In this document: piece after piece, positions 31,668 through 37,890 of the stretch
How positions within the stretch are numbered: the first letter of the stretch is position 1
How the letters are laid out: each line of letters begins with the position of its first letter
From: a virus
Strand: one strand, 5' to 3'
Virus record (IMG/VR): IMGVR_UViG_3300009705_001498
Span: 1 to 37,890 of that record
DNA length: 37,890 nt
Notes under the pieces: model-generated
What the model saw: only the letters and a program-made list of their open reading frames with translations
The model's database searches: none
What the model was told of the DNA's origin: nothing
Program-made: the position numbers and the translations under genes

Positions 31668-32702
31668 ATGGCATCTTTACAAGAAATTAGAGCTAAACTG
31701 GCCTCTATGGAATCTAATTCCAAACCAAACAGTTCATCAAACGGCGGCGACAACGCCATTTACCCCCACTGGAATATCGACGAGAACACTAGTACAACAC
31801 TAAGGTTTTTGCCTGATAGCGATCCTGACAACACTTTTTTCTGGGTAGAAAGACAAATGATTCGTCTTACTTTCCCTGGAGTAAAAGGTGGAGACATGAA
31901 ACCAGTAACAGTACAAGTACCTTGTGCAGAAATGTACGGCGACACTTGTCCAGTATTAACTGAAGTACGTCCTTGGTTTAAGGATGCATCTTTAGAAGAC
32001 CTAGGTCGTAAATATTGGAAAAAACGTAGTTACATCTTTAACGGATTTGTAACTGAAAATCCACTAAGCGAAACAGCACCTGAAAATCCAGTAAGGCGTT
32101 TTGTAATCTCACCACAAATCTTTAACATTATTAAATCAGCACTAATGGACCCAGATATGGAAAACATTCCAACTGACTATACTGCTGGAACAGATTTTAG
32201 AGTTACTAAAACAACTAAAGGACAGTATGCTGATTACAGTACTTCAAAATGGGCTCGTAAAGAGCGTGGCTTGGATGAAACTGAACTAGCGGCGATTGAC
32301 GCAAATGGCTTATTTACACTTTCAGACTTTTTACCTAAAAGACCTGGACAAGACGAACTTAACGCAATTAGCGAAATGTTCCAAGCATCGGTTGACGGTG
32401 AGTTGTATGATCCAGAGCGTTGGGCAATGTTCTACAAGCCTTATGGCGTAGAAACACCTAAGTCAGCAACACAACCTACTACAGCACCTGTGCAAACAGC
32501 GGCACCGGTAGCGGCTCCAGTAGCGGCTCCAGTTGCAGAAGCGACAGCAGACATTCCGTTTGATGTTACGCCAACAGCGGCACCAGTAGTAGCAACTGCA
32601 CCAGCACCAGTGGCACCAGTTGCTCCGGCGGCTCCTGCGGCAGAAAGTGATGCAAAACCTAGTGCAGATGACATTCTGAACATGATTAGAAACCGTTCTT
32701 AA
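31668..32702 (+). CDS. 32: Single-stranded DNA-binding protein, gp32-like
   Basis: The 344-residue protein has the gp32 pattern: an N-terminal basic region (LQEIRAKLASM), the core from NAIYPHWNI to FFWVERQMIRL, a VPCAEMYGDTCPVL segment, RPWFKD and RKYWKKRSYIFNGF. It coats single-stranded DNA in replication and recombination. In T4 a Zn ion is held by one His and three Cys, including a CPVC pair; here Cys86 and Cys94 remain but the second Cys of CPVC is Leu97, so the Zn site is altered or absent. The C-terminal tail is a long Ala/Pro/Val-rich linker ending ADDILNMIRNRS instead of a plain acidic tail. It has an early promoter and a structured leader. Confidence 0.92.
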   Translation: MASLQEIRAKLASMESNSKPNSSSNGGDNAIYPHWNIDENTSTTLRFLPDSDPDNTFFWVERQMIRLTFPGVKGGDMKPVTVQVPCAEMYGDTCPVLTEVRPWFKDASLEDLGRKYWKKRSYIFNGFVTENPLSETAPENPVRRFVISPQIFNIIKSALMDPDMENIPTDYTAGTDFRVTKTTKGQYADYSTSKWARKERGLDETELAAIDANGLFTLSDFLPKRPGQDELNAISEMFQASVDGELYDPERWAMFYKPYGVETPKSATQPTTAPVQTAAPVAAPVAAPVAEATADIPFDVTPTAAPVVATAPAPVAPVAPAAPAAESDAKPSADDILNMIRNRS

Positions 32703-32712
32703 GGAGTACAAC

Positions 32713-33831
32713 ATGCAGAAACCATTTGACTTAACAAAGTTCCGAACAGGAATCACGAAAAGTATCGCTGGCATCAGTGCTGGCTTTCATGATCCACAGG
32801 ATTGGATATCAACTGGTAACTACACTCTTAACTACCTAATTAGTGGGGACTTCCAAAAGGGAGTTCCTCTAGGTAAAGTAAGTGTATTTGCAGGAGAGTC
32901 TGGTTCAGGTAAATCGTTTATCTGTTCAGGTAACTTAGTGCGTAATGCACAACAACAAGGCTGTCAAGTAGTATTATTTGATAGTGAGAATGCACTAGAT
33001 GAAGATTGGCTACAAGCATTAGGCGTTGATACAACACCTGAGAAATTATTGAAGATTGGCGTCTCAATGATTGATGATGTAGCAAAAACAATTAGTGACT
33101 TTGTAAAAGACTATAAGTCTAACTATGGTGACCTACCATATGCAGAGCAACCTAAATTACTATTCGTAGTGGATAGTTTAGGAATGTTGCTTACACCTAC
33201 CGATGTTGCACAGTTTGAAAAAGGCGACATGAAAGGTGATATGGGTAGAAAGCCTAAGGCATTAACAGCCCTAGTTAGAAATACAGTTAACCAACTAGCA
33301 CCACATCCAATCGGACTTGTTGCAACTAACCATACATACGCATCGCAAGATATGTTTGACCCTGATGATAAGATATCAGGTGGACAAGGATTTGTATATG
33401 CTTCAAGTATTGTAGTAGCAATGAAGAAGTTGAAACTTAAAGAAGACGAAGACGGAAATAAAGTATCGACAGTACAAGGTATTAGAGCGGCATGTAAAGT
33501 AGTGAAAACACGTTACAGCAAACCGTTTGAAAGTGTACAGATTAAAATTCCGTATGAATCAGGCATGAATCCTTACTCAGGTATTTTAGAATTACTTGAG
33601 CAAAAAGGAATCGTTGTAAAAACTGGTAATAAACTAGAATATACATCACCTGTTACAGGCGAAGTTATTAAAGAGTTTAGAAAGCAGTGGACTGAAGAGA
33701 GACTTCAAATAGTAATGGATGAATGGAATCAAATACCTGATGCAAACTATCATGATGATTTTAGTGATTTAGTTGACGATGAGACTTTAGTAGATGAACC
33801 TACTGTAGAGGAGTTGGCAAATGAATCCTGA
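32713..33831 (+). CDS. uvsX: UvsX RecA-like recombinase
   Basis: The 372-residue protein is the T4-type recombinase. Walker A is GESGSGKS at residues 61-68, Walker B is LLFVVDS near 152-158, and the core includes SGGQGFVYASS near 228-238 and the C-terminal VKTRYSKPFESVQIKIPY. It forms filaments on single-stranded DNA and drives strand exchange for recombination-dependent replication. Length is close to T4 UvsX (391). The C-terminus is acidic, as usual. It follows gp32 by ten bases, and the next gene overlaps its end. UvsY lies two genes downstream, so the recombination set is together. Confidence 0.94.
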   Translation: MQKPFDLTKFRTGITKSIAGISAGFHDPQDWISTGNYTLNYLISGDFQKGVPLGKVSVFAGESGSGKSFICSGNLVRNAQQQGCQVVLFDSENALDEDWLQALGVDTTPEKLLKIGVSMIDDVAKTISDFVKDYKSNYGDLPYAEQPKLLFVVDSLGMLLTPTDVAQFEKGDMKGDMGRKPKALTALVRNTVNQLAPHPIGLVATNHTYASQDMFDPDDKISGGQGFVYASSIVVAMKKLKLKEDEDGNKVSTVQGIRAACKVVKTRYSKPFESVQIKIPYESGMNPYSGILELLEQKGIVVKTGNKLEYTSPVTGEVIKEFRKQWTEERLQIVMDEWNQIPDANYHDDFSDLVDDETLVDEPTVEELANES

Positions 33832-34051
33832 TTTAGATTTTCTAGTAGAAATTTGGGACGGTATGAAAAATTACATTACCAAGAAAGACAGGCTACAGGC
33901 GGCAGAACAAATCATTACTATTTTTGATGAGAATGCCGACCTTGCTGATATTCAAGCAAATATCAACATGTTTGACTCGGCTATGAAAAATGCAATTATT
34001 GGGCATTTTGGTCTAGACGAAGATGAAGATGACGCAGACTGGGAAGAATAG
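33821..34051 (+). CDS. Small acidic phage protein next to uvsX
   Basis: The 76-residue product is acidic, with a helical N-terminal part (LDFLVEIWDGMKNYITKKDRLQAAEQIITIF) in two turns of charged and hydrophobic residues, and an extremely acidic tail of Asp and Glu. The start overlaps the end of uvsX by 11 bases, which indicates translational coupling. Similar tiny acidic genes occur beside uvsX in marine T4-like phages in my memory. A partner of the recombinase or of the gp32 set is plausible, but there is no direct evidence. No membrane or enzyme motif. Confidence 0.75.
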   Translation: MNPDLDFLVEIWDGMKNYITKKDRLQAAEQIITIFDENADLADIQANINMFDSAMKNAIIGHFGLDEDEDDADWEE

Positions 34052-34053
34052 AC

Positions 34054-34515
34054 ATGGCAGGGTGGTTTAATTCAGTTGTCGAGGATCTAAGCAAAATTGT
34101 AGGATCCATAGACTATTTTGAGAAAGAACTCCAAGAAGCAAAATACGAATGTACCATTAAAGGGAGCCTCGAGAAATTGAGTGCCTCCCTCCCTGGTATT
34201 ACTGAGCATCGCTTTAATCAGTTACAAGAGATTGAAGCAATTCTCGAACACTTAAATATAGAACTTCGTAGAGAACGTTCTAAAGTATTCCGCAAGTACT
34301 TTGAAAGTTATAACAGAACACTTACTAGTAGAGATGCTGAAAAGTTTGTTGATGGTGAGGAAAGTGTAATTAACTTACAGCACCTTTGCAACCAATACAG
34401 TCTTTTACGCAATAAGTACCTAGGCATTATGAAAGGCTTAGATACAAAGCAATGGCAAATCGGACATATTACACGGTTAAGAACTGCTGGTATGGAAGAT
34501 ATTTCAATAGGTTAG
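34054..34515 (+). CDS. uvsY: UvsY-like recombination mediator
   Basis: The 153-residue protein has the UvsY arrangement: an N-terminal charged helical region, a central RRERSKVFRKYFESYNRTL helix at about residues 72-90, and the family signature at the C-terminus, LLRNKYLGIMKGLDTKQWQIGHITRLRTAGM, aligning with the T4 UvsY end (short LLDFC-like helix, then IKHIQDMR). UvsY loads UvsX onto gp32-coated DNA. It is slightly longer than T4 UvsY (137). Its place after uvsX and gp32 in the same operon supports the assignment, which rests on the C-terminal pattern and context. Confidence 0.72.
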   Translation: MAGWFNSVVEDLSKIVGSIDYFEKELQEAKYECTIKGSLEKLSASLPGITEHRFNQLQEIEAILEHLNIELRRERSKVFRKYFESYNRTLTSRDAEKFVDGEESVINLQHLCNQYSLLRNKYLGIMKGLDTKQWQIGHITRLRTAGMEDISIG

Positions 34516-34549
34516 CGAAATGCAAGATGCTGGATGTAGGAACCAGGAT

Positions 34550-34981
34550 ATGATCCACGTCCAAGTTATAGGACAAATCAGAAACAAACAATTAATAGAA
34601 CGAGTCAGTGAATTATTACTCGAGAATATTATCACTACAAAATTAAGACGCCCAATAGATATTACAGTCAATATATTAACCGTTTGCGATGAACAAGCTG
34701 GCGGCTATTGTTGGGGCGATAGATCAACAGTTGAAATAGAAATAGCTAGAACGTCAAACGAACATAATTACTCACGTGAAAAAATGCTAACTAATTTAAC
34801 ACACGAATTAATCCATGCAAAACAGTTTATAATGGGAGAGATTACTCCTACTATGAACATGTGGAAACAGCAGGAAATAAATCGTGCTAAAGTTCCTTAC
34901 AGTCATCAACCCTGGGAGCGAGAAGCATATCGTTGGGAAAAACGTTTATATGAAAATTACTTCCAAAAATTAAGGGTATAA
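34550..34981 (+). CDS. HELIH-type zinc metallopeptidase-like protein
   Basis: The frame extends to 34520, but I choose ATG 34550, which has AGGA nine bases upstream. The 143-residue product has a clear zinc-metalloprotease motif, THELIHAKQF with His85, Glu86 and His89, and a downstream WEREAYRWE segment at about 125-133 whose Glu residues could give the third zinc ligand. It looks like a compact SprT/ImmA-style domain. Phage enzymes of this shape cleave regulators or process structural proteins, but the target here is unknown. It sits between UvsY and small early genes, so it may act on replication or host proteins. The uvsY stop is 34 bases upstream. Confidence 0.8.
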   Translation: MIHVQVIGQIRNKQLIERVSELLLENIITTKLRRPIDITVNILTVCDEQAGGYCWGDRSTVEIEIARTSNEHNYSREKMLTNLTHELIHAKQFIMGEITPTMNMWKQQEINRAKVPYSHQPWEREAYRWEKRLYENYFQKLRV

Positions 34982-34987
34982 AAAAGG

Positions 34988-35016
34988 TTGACATAAGGTA
35001 CCCTTTTTAGTATAAT
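34988..35016 (+). promoter_or_regulatory. Early promoter, AAAAGG-extended
   Basis: AAAAAGG then TTGACA (34988-34993), 17-base spacer, TATAAT (35011-35016), ahead of the gene at 35048. Confidence 0.85.
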
Positions 35017-35047
35017 AGTTAGTACAAAGCAAAACTAGGTGCATAAT

Positions 35048-35242
35048 ATGAGTAATGAAAAAGTAACTATCCAGACTGAATCGGGATTTGAGTTTAAATA
35101 TGACAGGGAATTAAGTTACCTGCAAAACTACCAAAAGTGGCGTGTTCTTAATCAACAAGAACGTAGTGCGTATAATGAGACACATTTGTCCGCTGAAGAA
35201 GCCGAGCAATCATTTTCACAACAATATGGAAACTTTAAATAA
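35048..35242 (+). CDS. Small acidic phage protein, unknown
   Basis: I choose ATG 35048 (MSNEKVTIQ), with AGGTG nine bases upstream; an in-frame ATG at 35039 lies at that site. The 64-residue product is acidic and hydrophilic, with a short beta start (KVTIQTESGFEFKYDREL), a helical middle (YLQNYQKWRVLNQQERSAY) and an E/S/Q-rich end. It has its own early promoter and ends directly at the start of the exonuclease gene, so the two are coupled. No recognised family; size and context fit an early regulator or accessory factor. Confidence 0.7.
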   Translation: MSNEKVTIQTESGFEFKYDRELSYLQNYQKWRVLNQQERSAYNETHLSAEEAEQSFSQQYGNFK

Positions 35243-35791
35243 ATGACAACTCATGCAATGATTGATATTGAAACATTGGCTACTAAGCCTAATGCTGTAG
35301 TATTAACTGTTGGCGGAGTTAAGTTTAATCCGTATAGTGCAGAAGAGCCACATACCCCATTTAGTGTAAGATTAGACATCGATGAACAAACTGCTAAAGG
35401 CAGAGTTATTGATCCTAATACTATTGACTGGTGGGGAAAGCAAGATAAAGCAATCCAGGCTGAAGCGTTCTCAGATGAGGACAGAGTTTCAGTAACGGAC
35501 TTTATTGCAGACCTTAACAAATGGCTAAATGGCACTGAACTTAAATGGGCTCAAGGATCTAGGTTTGATTATGGTATCCTTGAAGACCTAATTGAGAATA
35601 GTTTTGAACAACACAAAAATTGGTTCTTTTGGCAAGAAGCTGATAGTAGAACACTAGGACAACTGGTTCCAAAGGATCTGCGTAAAGACGATTCGGGCAA
35701 TCAAAAAGACCTTCACTCAGCACTCGCTGACGCATACAACCAAGCAAAAGCAGTACAGAAAGCATATTTGCACTTAAATATCACTGAATAA
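35243..35791 (+). CDS. dexA: DexA-like 3'-5' exonuclease (DEDDh)
   Basis: The 182-residue protein has the DEDDh exonuclease signature: Asp8 and Glu10 in MIDIETLATKPNAVVLTVGG, a third acid in RFDYGIL near residue 110, and a His-x4-Asp pair in LHSALADA near 163-170. The first motif and the VGGVKFNPY continuation match the T4 DexA / Rv2179c-like group, which degrades single-stranded DNA (or RNA in some relatives) from the 3' end. It is shorter than T4 DexA (227). It probably recycles or trims DNA in recombination. It begins right at the previous stop, and a perfect hairpin (35792-35812) follows the stop. Confidence 0.82.
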   Translation: MTTHAMIDIETLATKPNAVVLTVGGVKFNPYSAEEPHTPFSVRLDIDEQTAKGRVIDPNTIDWWGKQDKAIQAEAFSDEDRVSVTDFIADLNKWLNGTELKWAQGSRFDYGILEDLIENSFEQHKNWFFWQEADSRTLGQLVPKDLRKDDSGNQKDLHSALADAYNQAKAVQKAYLHLNITE

Positions 35792-35812
35792 TTTACCACT
35801 ATTTGTGGTAAA
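35792..35812 (+). terminator. Perfect hairpin after dexA
   Basis: TTTACCAC (35792-35799) and GTGGTAAA (35805-35812) form eight perfect pairs around a five-base loop, starting at the base after the stop codon. Its 3' arm merges with the promoter that follows, and no T run comes after, so termination is uncertain. Confidence 0.5.
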
Positions 35813-35815
35813 AGG

Positions 35816-35844
35816 TTGACATCACCCCTAAAAGGTAGTATAAT
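35816..35844 (+). promoter_or_regulatory. Early promoter, AAAAGG-extended, followed by ribosome site without ORF
   Basis: AAAAGG then TTGACA (35816-35821), 17-base spacer, TATAAT (35839-35844). The AAAGGAAAGGAAG run that follows (about 35864-35876) has no start codon behind it. Confidence 0.85.
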
Positions 35845-35901
35845 ATATACTTATTAGACAATAAAGGAAAGGAAGAAAAAGCCAATAAAAGCGGTAAAAG
35901 G

Positions 35902-35930
35902 TTGACATTGGTCCTAGAATTTAGTATAAT
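35902..35930 (+). promoter_or_regulatory. Early promoter of the AAA+ ATPase gene
   Basis: AAAAGG then TTGACA (35902-35907), 17-base spacer, TATAAT (35925-35930). The leader has a perfect seven-pair hairpin (35941-35947/35953-35959) with AAGGG in its loop. Confidence 0.85.
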
Positions 35931-35989
35931 ATACATAAGTTAATAAGAAGGGCTTATTAATAATAATCATAATGTCGGGGATGACTAAT

Positions 35990-37039
35990 ATGACAAACAT
36001 GAAGAAAAATAAACTAAACTATGTAAAGATTAAGGCTGGTACTTACCGTAAAAACGATATCGTTGATACAGTATTTCCGATTATTAAGCCACTTAACATA
36101 GGTAAGAAAGGTGCGTTTATTACTGTAGACGGTAGTGAAGTAATGGGAGACCTGTTCGCTAGTATTAGAGTACTTATAGAAGATCCAACACAGGATCTAG
36201 AATATGTAACTCCTAGCGTTTATGCAGAGCAACCAAAAATTGACCTGAAGCCTAAGAAAGAAGAGAATGACGAAGAAGCTATTGAGCGTATCAGAGAACG
36301 TTTTGATATCCTTGATAGAATGACACATGCTGTAGCAGAAGGTACAGTACGTGGTATGATTGTTAGTGGTCCTCCAGGAGTTGGTAAATCTTATGGTGTA
36401 GAAACTGTACTAGAAGATTACGATATGCTTACTGAGGTTGCTGGCAAGCCTGCAAGAACTGAAGTTGTAAAAGGTTCAGTTACCCCAATTGGTTTATTCC
36501 AAACACTATATAACAATTCAGAAGCAGGTAACATACTTGTATTTGATGACTGTGATAGTGTGTTGTTTGATGAAGTATGTTTGAACATGCTTAAAGCAAC
36601 TTTGGACTCAGGTAAGAAAAGAACTATTACTTGGAAGTCAGAATCACAAGCACTTCGTAGAGAAGGTATCCCAGATAGATTTGAATTCAAAGGTGGTTGT
36701 ATCTTTATTACTAACGTAGACTTTGAAAACGTTCGTTCTAAAAAGATTAAGGATCACTTAGCGGCACTTATGTCAAGATGTCACTACTTGGATCTTACAA
36801 TGAACTCTATTAGAGATAAGTTCCTTAGGATTAACCAGATTGTTAAAGATGGTATGCTTGAAGAATACAAGTTTGGTGTAGATGGTGACCAAGAAATAAT
36901 TAACTTTATGACCACTAACCAAGAAGCTCTTAGAGAGATATCGTTGAGAATGGTTTTGAAGATATCGGATCTTAGAAAAATGGATCCTGCTAATTGGGAA
37001 AAACTTGCAAGAACTACTTGCATGAAAGGAACAATTTAA
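35990..37039 (+). CDS. AAA+ ATPase
   Basis: The frame opens at 35972, with further ATGs at 35981, 35990 and 35999. I favour 35990 because GGGGA lies eight bases before it. The 349-residue product has an N-terminal beta-type domain of about 100 residues and an AAA+ core: Walker A SGPPGVGKS near residues 125-133, Walker B ILVFDDCDSVL near 182-192, then KRTITWKSE, a sensor-type GGCIFITNVDF near 235-245 and a helical lid. Marine T4-like phages often carry such an ATPase in the replication region; its client is unknown to me. It is driven by tandem early promoters and ends with a structured 3' region. Confidence 0.85.
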   Translation: MTNMKKNKLNYVKIKAGTYRKNDIVDTVFPIIKPLNIGKKGAFITVDGSEVMGDLFASIRVLIEDPTQDLEYVTPSVYAEQPKIDLKPKKEENDEEAIERIRERFDILDRMTHAVAEGTVRGMIVSGPPGVGKSYGVETVLEDYDMLTEVAGKPARTEVVKGSVTPIGLFQTLYNNSEAGNILVFDDCDSVLFDEVCLNMLKATLDSGKKRTITWKSESQALRREGIPDRFEFKGGCIFITNVDFENVRSKKIKDHLAALMSRCHYLDLTMNSIRDKFLRINQIVKDGMLEEYKFGVDGDQEIINFMTTNQEALREISLRMVLKISDLRKMDPANWEKLARTTCMKGTI

Positions 37040-37050
37040 TAAGAAAAGAA

Positions 37051-37101
37051 CTAACAGTTCCCCCGGTGCTCGATTGTTAGTCATCCCCTAAATGGAGCAC
37101 C
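37051..37101 (+). ncRNA. Possible H-type pseudoknot in the 3' untranslated region
   Basis: CTAACA (37051-37056) pairs with TGTTAG (37075-37080), and GGTGCTC (37065-37071), inside that loop, pairs with GAGCACC (37095-37101). The interlocked stems allow a pseudoknot 12 bases after the ATPase stop. A hairpin (37104-37128) follows directly. Confidence 0.4.
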
Positions 37102-37103
37102 AC

Positions 37104-37128
37104 GAAGCCCGGATCCCCTCCGGGCTTC
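37104..37128 (+). terminator. Strong GC-rich hairpin terminator
   Basis: GAAGCCCGG (37104-37112) and CCGGGCTTC (37120-37128) form nine perfect pairs around a seven-base loop. No long T run follows, but the stability and position fit a terminator between the ATPase and receptor genes. Confidence 0.7.
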
Positions 37129-37159
37129 ACCTTATGTGTAATTAAGTACTAGAAATTAC

Positions 37160-37187
37160 TTGACTTTGGCACAGTAAAGTGTATAAT
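37160..37187 (+). promoter_or_regulatory. Sigma70-like promoter of TonB-dependent receptor gene
   Basis: TTGACT (37160-37165), 16-base spacer, TATAAT (37182-37187), followed by AAAGGAG and ATG 37236. It lies after the terminator, so the receptor is transcribed on its own, probably early. Confidence 0.75.
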
Positions 37188-37235
37188 TACTTATTGTTGA
37201 AAGACAAAAATAATAACATTTAAAAAAGGAGAAGT

Positions 37236-37890
37236 ATGAACAAGATGTTTACTTTTGCCGCCATAATGCTATTTGCATTCCAGGCCCAGGCAGAGAATAT
37301 AGAAGAAGTCGTAGTATATGCCCAAGAGGTTAAAACTACAAAAGCAAGTCCATTAACAAGTACAACTTTATTTGAGGCAATAATGCCTGAGAAGACTTGG
37401 ATGGCAGGTGGTTACGGAGCAAGTGCAATGTTCAGAGAACGTGGTGCTCAATCTGTGCATACTACAGTATATAAAAATGGCGTTCCAGCAAACAACCCGG
37501 GCAGTGGTTGGTACGATTTTGGACACGACATTACTAGTGGCGAAACAGTAAAAGTTATTAGTGGTGCAAACGGAGTTATGTATGGTTCAGGCAGTATAGC
37601 TGGAACAGTACTAATTCAAGACACTATTGATACTAGTGTAACTGCAAGACTCGGTTCAGACCGTCAGCAGTATATTAGTGTTGCCCCTACAAGCTGGTTC
37701 CAGTATTCAGACTTTAGCATAGAGCAACAAGCAAGGAATGATAACACTGAAACAGACAAGTACAAAAACACGAGTGCTAAAATTATAGCAGATGCAGGAG
37801 ACTTTAAGTTTATAGTTAATGCAGTAGATTATGCTTACGATTATGACAACTGTTATACACCGGCGTTCTCTCAATCAAACGATTGTTTAC
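37236..37890 (+). CDS. TonB-dependent outer-membrane receptor, 3' end outside window
   Basis: The first 218 residues are visible; the frame is open at the right edge. Residues 1-19 form a signal peptide ending AQA, so export to the periplasm is expected. Residues 22-27 (IEEVVV) look like a TonB box. A plug domain follows (about 45-120): FRERGAQSVHTTVYKNGVP, then GETVKVISGANGVMYGSGSIAGTVLI, the typical RG...V-x-DGVP and IEVL-GP-x-YGSGAIGG pattern with some changes. Beta-barrel strands begin after about residue 120. Such receptors import siderophores, cobalamin or sugars using TonB energy. An AAAGGAG site and a sigma70-like promoter precede it. A phage copy could feed the host or block phage entry (inference). 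Confidence 0.88.
   Translation, partial: MNKMFTFAAIMLFAFQAQAENIEEVVVYAQEVKTTKASPLTSTTLFEAIMPEKTWMAGGYGASAMFRERGAQSVHTTVYKNGVPANNPGSGWYDFGHDITSGETVKVISGANGVMYGSGSIAGTVLIQDTIDTSVTARLGSDRQQYISVAPTSWFQYSDFSIEQQARNDNTETDKYKNTSAKIIADAGDFKFIVNAVDYAYDYDNCYTPAFSQSNDCL

Noticed and set aside
32441-32774. Minus-strand Ala/Gly-rich or Cys-rich frames over gp32
   Set aside because: Artefacts of the Ala/Pro repeat linker of gp32 read on the other strand.
35236-35241. TAAATA before the dexA start as a late promoter
   Set aside because: The box overlaps the upstream stop and the predicted start would fall inside the dexA codons; likely chance.
1-37890. CRISPR array, insertion sequence or diversity-generating retroelement
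   Set aside because: No regularly spaced repeats, no transposase and no reverse transcriptase seen.

Overview
The window is a 37.9 kb piece of a T4-like (straight-tailed, contractile) marine phage genome of low GC content (about 38-40% by eye). The diagnosis rests on a set of recognisable T4-type genes: neck proteins gp13 and gp14, tail completion protein gp15, tail sheath gp18, tail tube gp19, head completion gp4, terminase gp16 and gp17, dNMP kinase gp1, single-strand binding protein gp32, UvsX, UvsY and a DexA-type exonuclease. T4-like late promoters (TAAATA) precede most late genes. Sigma70-like promoters with an unusually conserved -35 region (AAAAGGTTGACA) precede the replication genes. 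Several small proteins look like families shared by marine T4-like phages. The host is not identifiable from the window, but a TonB-dependent receptor implies a Gram-negative bacterium. Both ends cut through genes.

Layout. 1-3254 (+): an open-ended unknown protein, a small membrane coiled-coil protein and a full-length CHASE2-adenylate cyclase. 3255-7502 (-): unknown protein, methyltransferase, Nudix hydrolase, gp15, gp14. 7530-9945 (+): tRNA-Ser, small conserved phage proteins, tRNA-Trp, tRNA-Ala. 9957-14427 (+): glycosyltransferase-like protein, ferredoxin-NADP reductase, radical SAM protein and FabZ-like dehydratase. 14505-16696: small membrane protein, large unknown protein, gp13. 16728-19356: three tandem paralogues resembling 2-oxoglutarate/Fe(II) oxygenases. 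19353-29403: dNMP kinase and the sheath/tube/head-completion/terminase block. 29403-31499: sulfotransferase-like protein and a large unknown protein. 31668-37039: recombination and replication block. 37236-end: start of a TonB-dependent outer-membrane receptor. No gene-free stretch exceeds 300 bases; the longest, 8020-8298, holds a candidate 47-residue ORF, short hairpins and tRNA-Trp.

How the genes work together. gp32, UvsX and UvsY form the recombination core, with a DexA-type exonuclease and an AAA+ ATPase nearby. gp16/gp17 package DNA, gp4/gp13/gp14/gp15 finish and join head and tail, gp18/gp19 build the tail. The accessory genes are the unusual part: a receptor for TonB-powered uptake, a membrane nucleotide cyclase, and a redox/radical/acyl/oxygenase set that could support a small-molecule or surface-modification pathway (inference).

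Three window-wide signals stand out. (1) Many late promoters sit so that the predicted transcription start is the A of the start codon (TAAATA-N5-ATG), suggesting leaderless late mRNAs. (2) In a by-eye scan I found no GCAGC or GCTGC at all, while GCGGC and GCCGC are common; Ala-Ala pairs are written GCG-GCN or GCC-GCN. This looks like strong selection against the palindrome GCWGC and covers the accessory genes too. (3) A short Trp/Gly-rich repeat recurs in the sheath, gp14, gp15 and a newly seen 37-residue gene.
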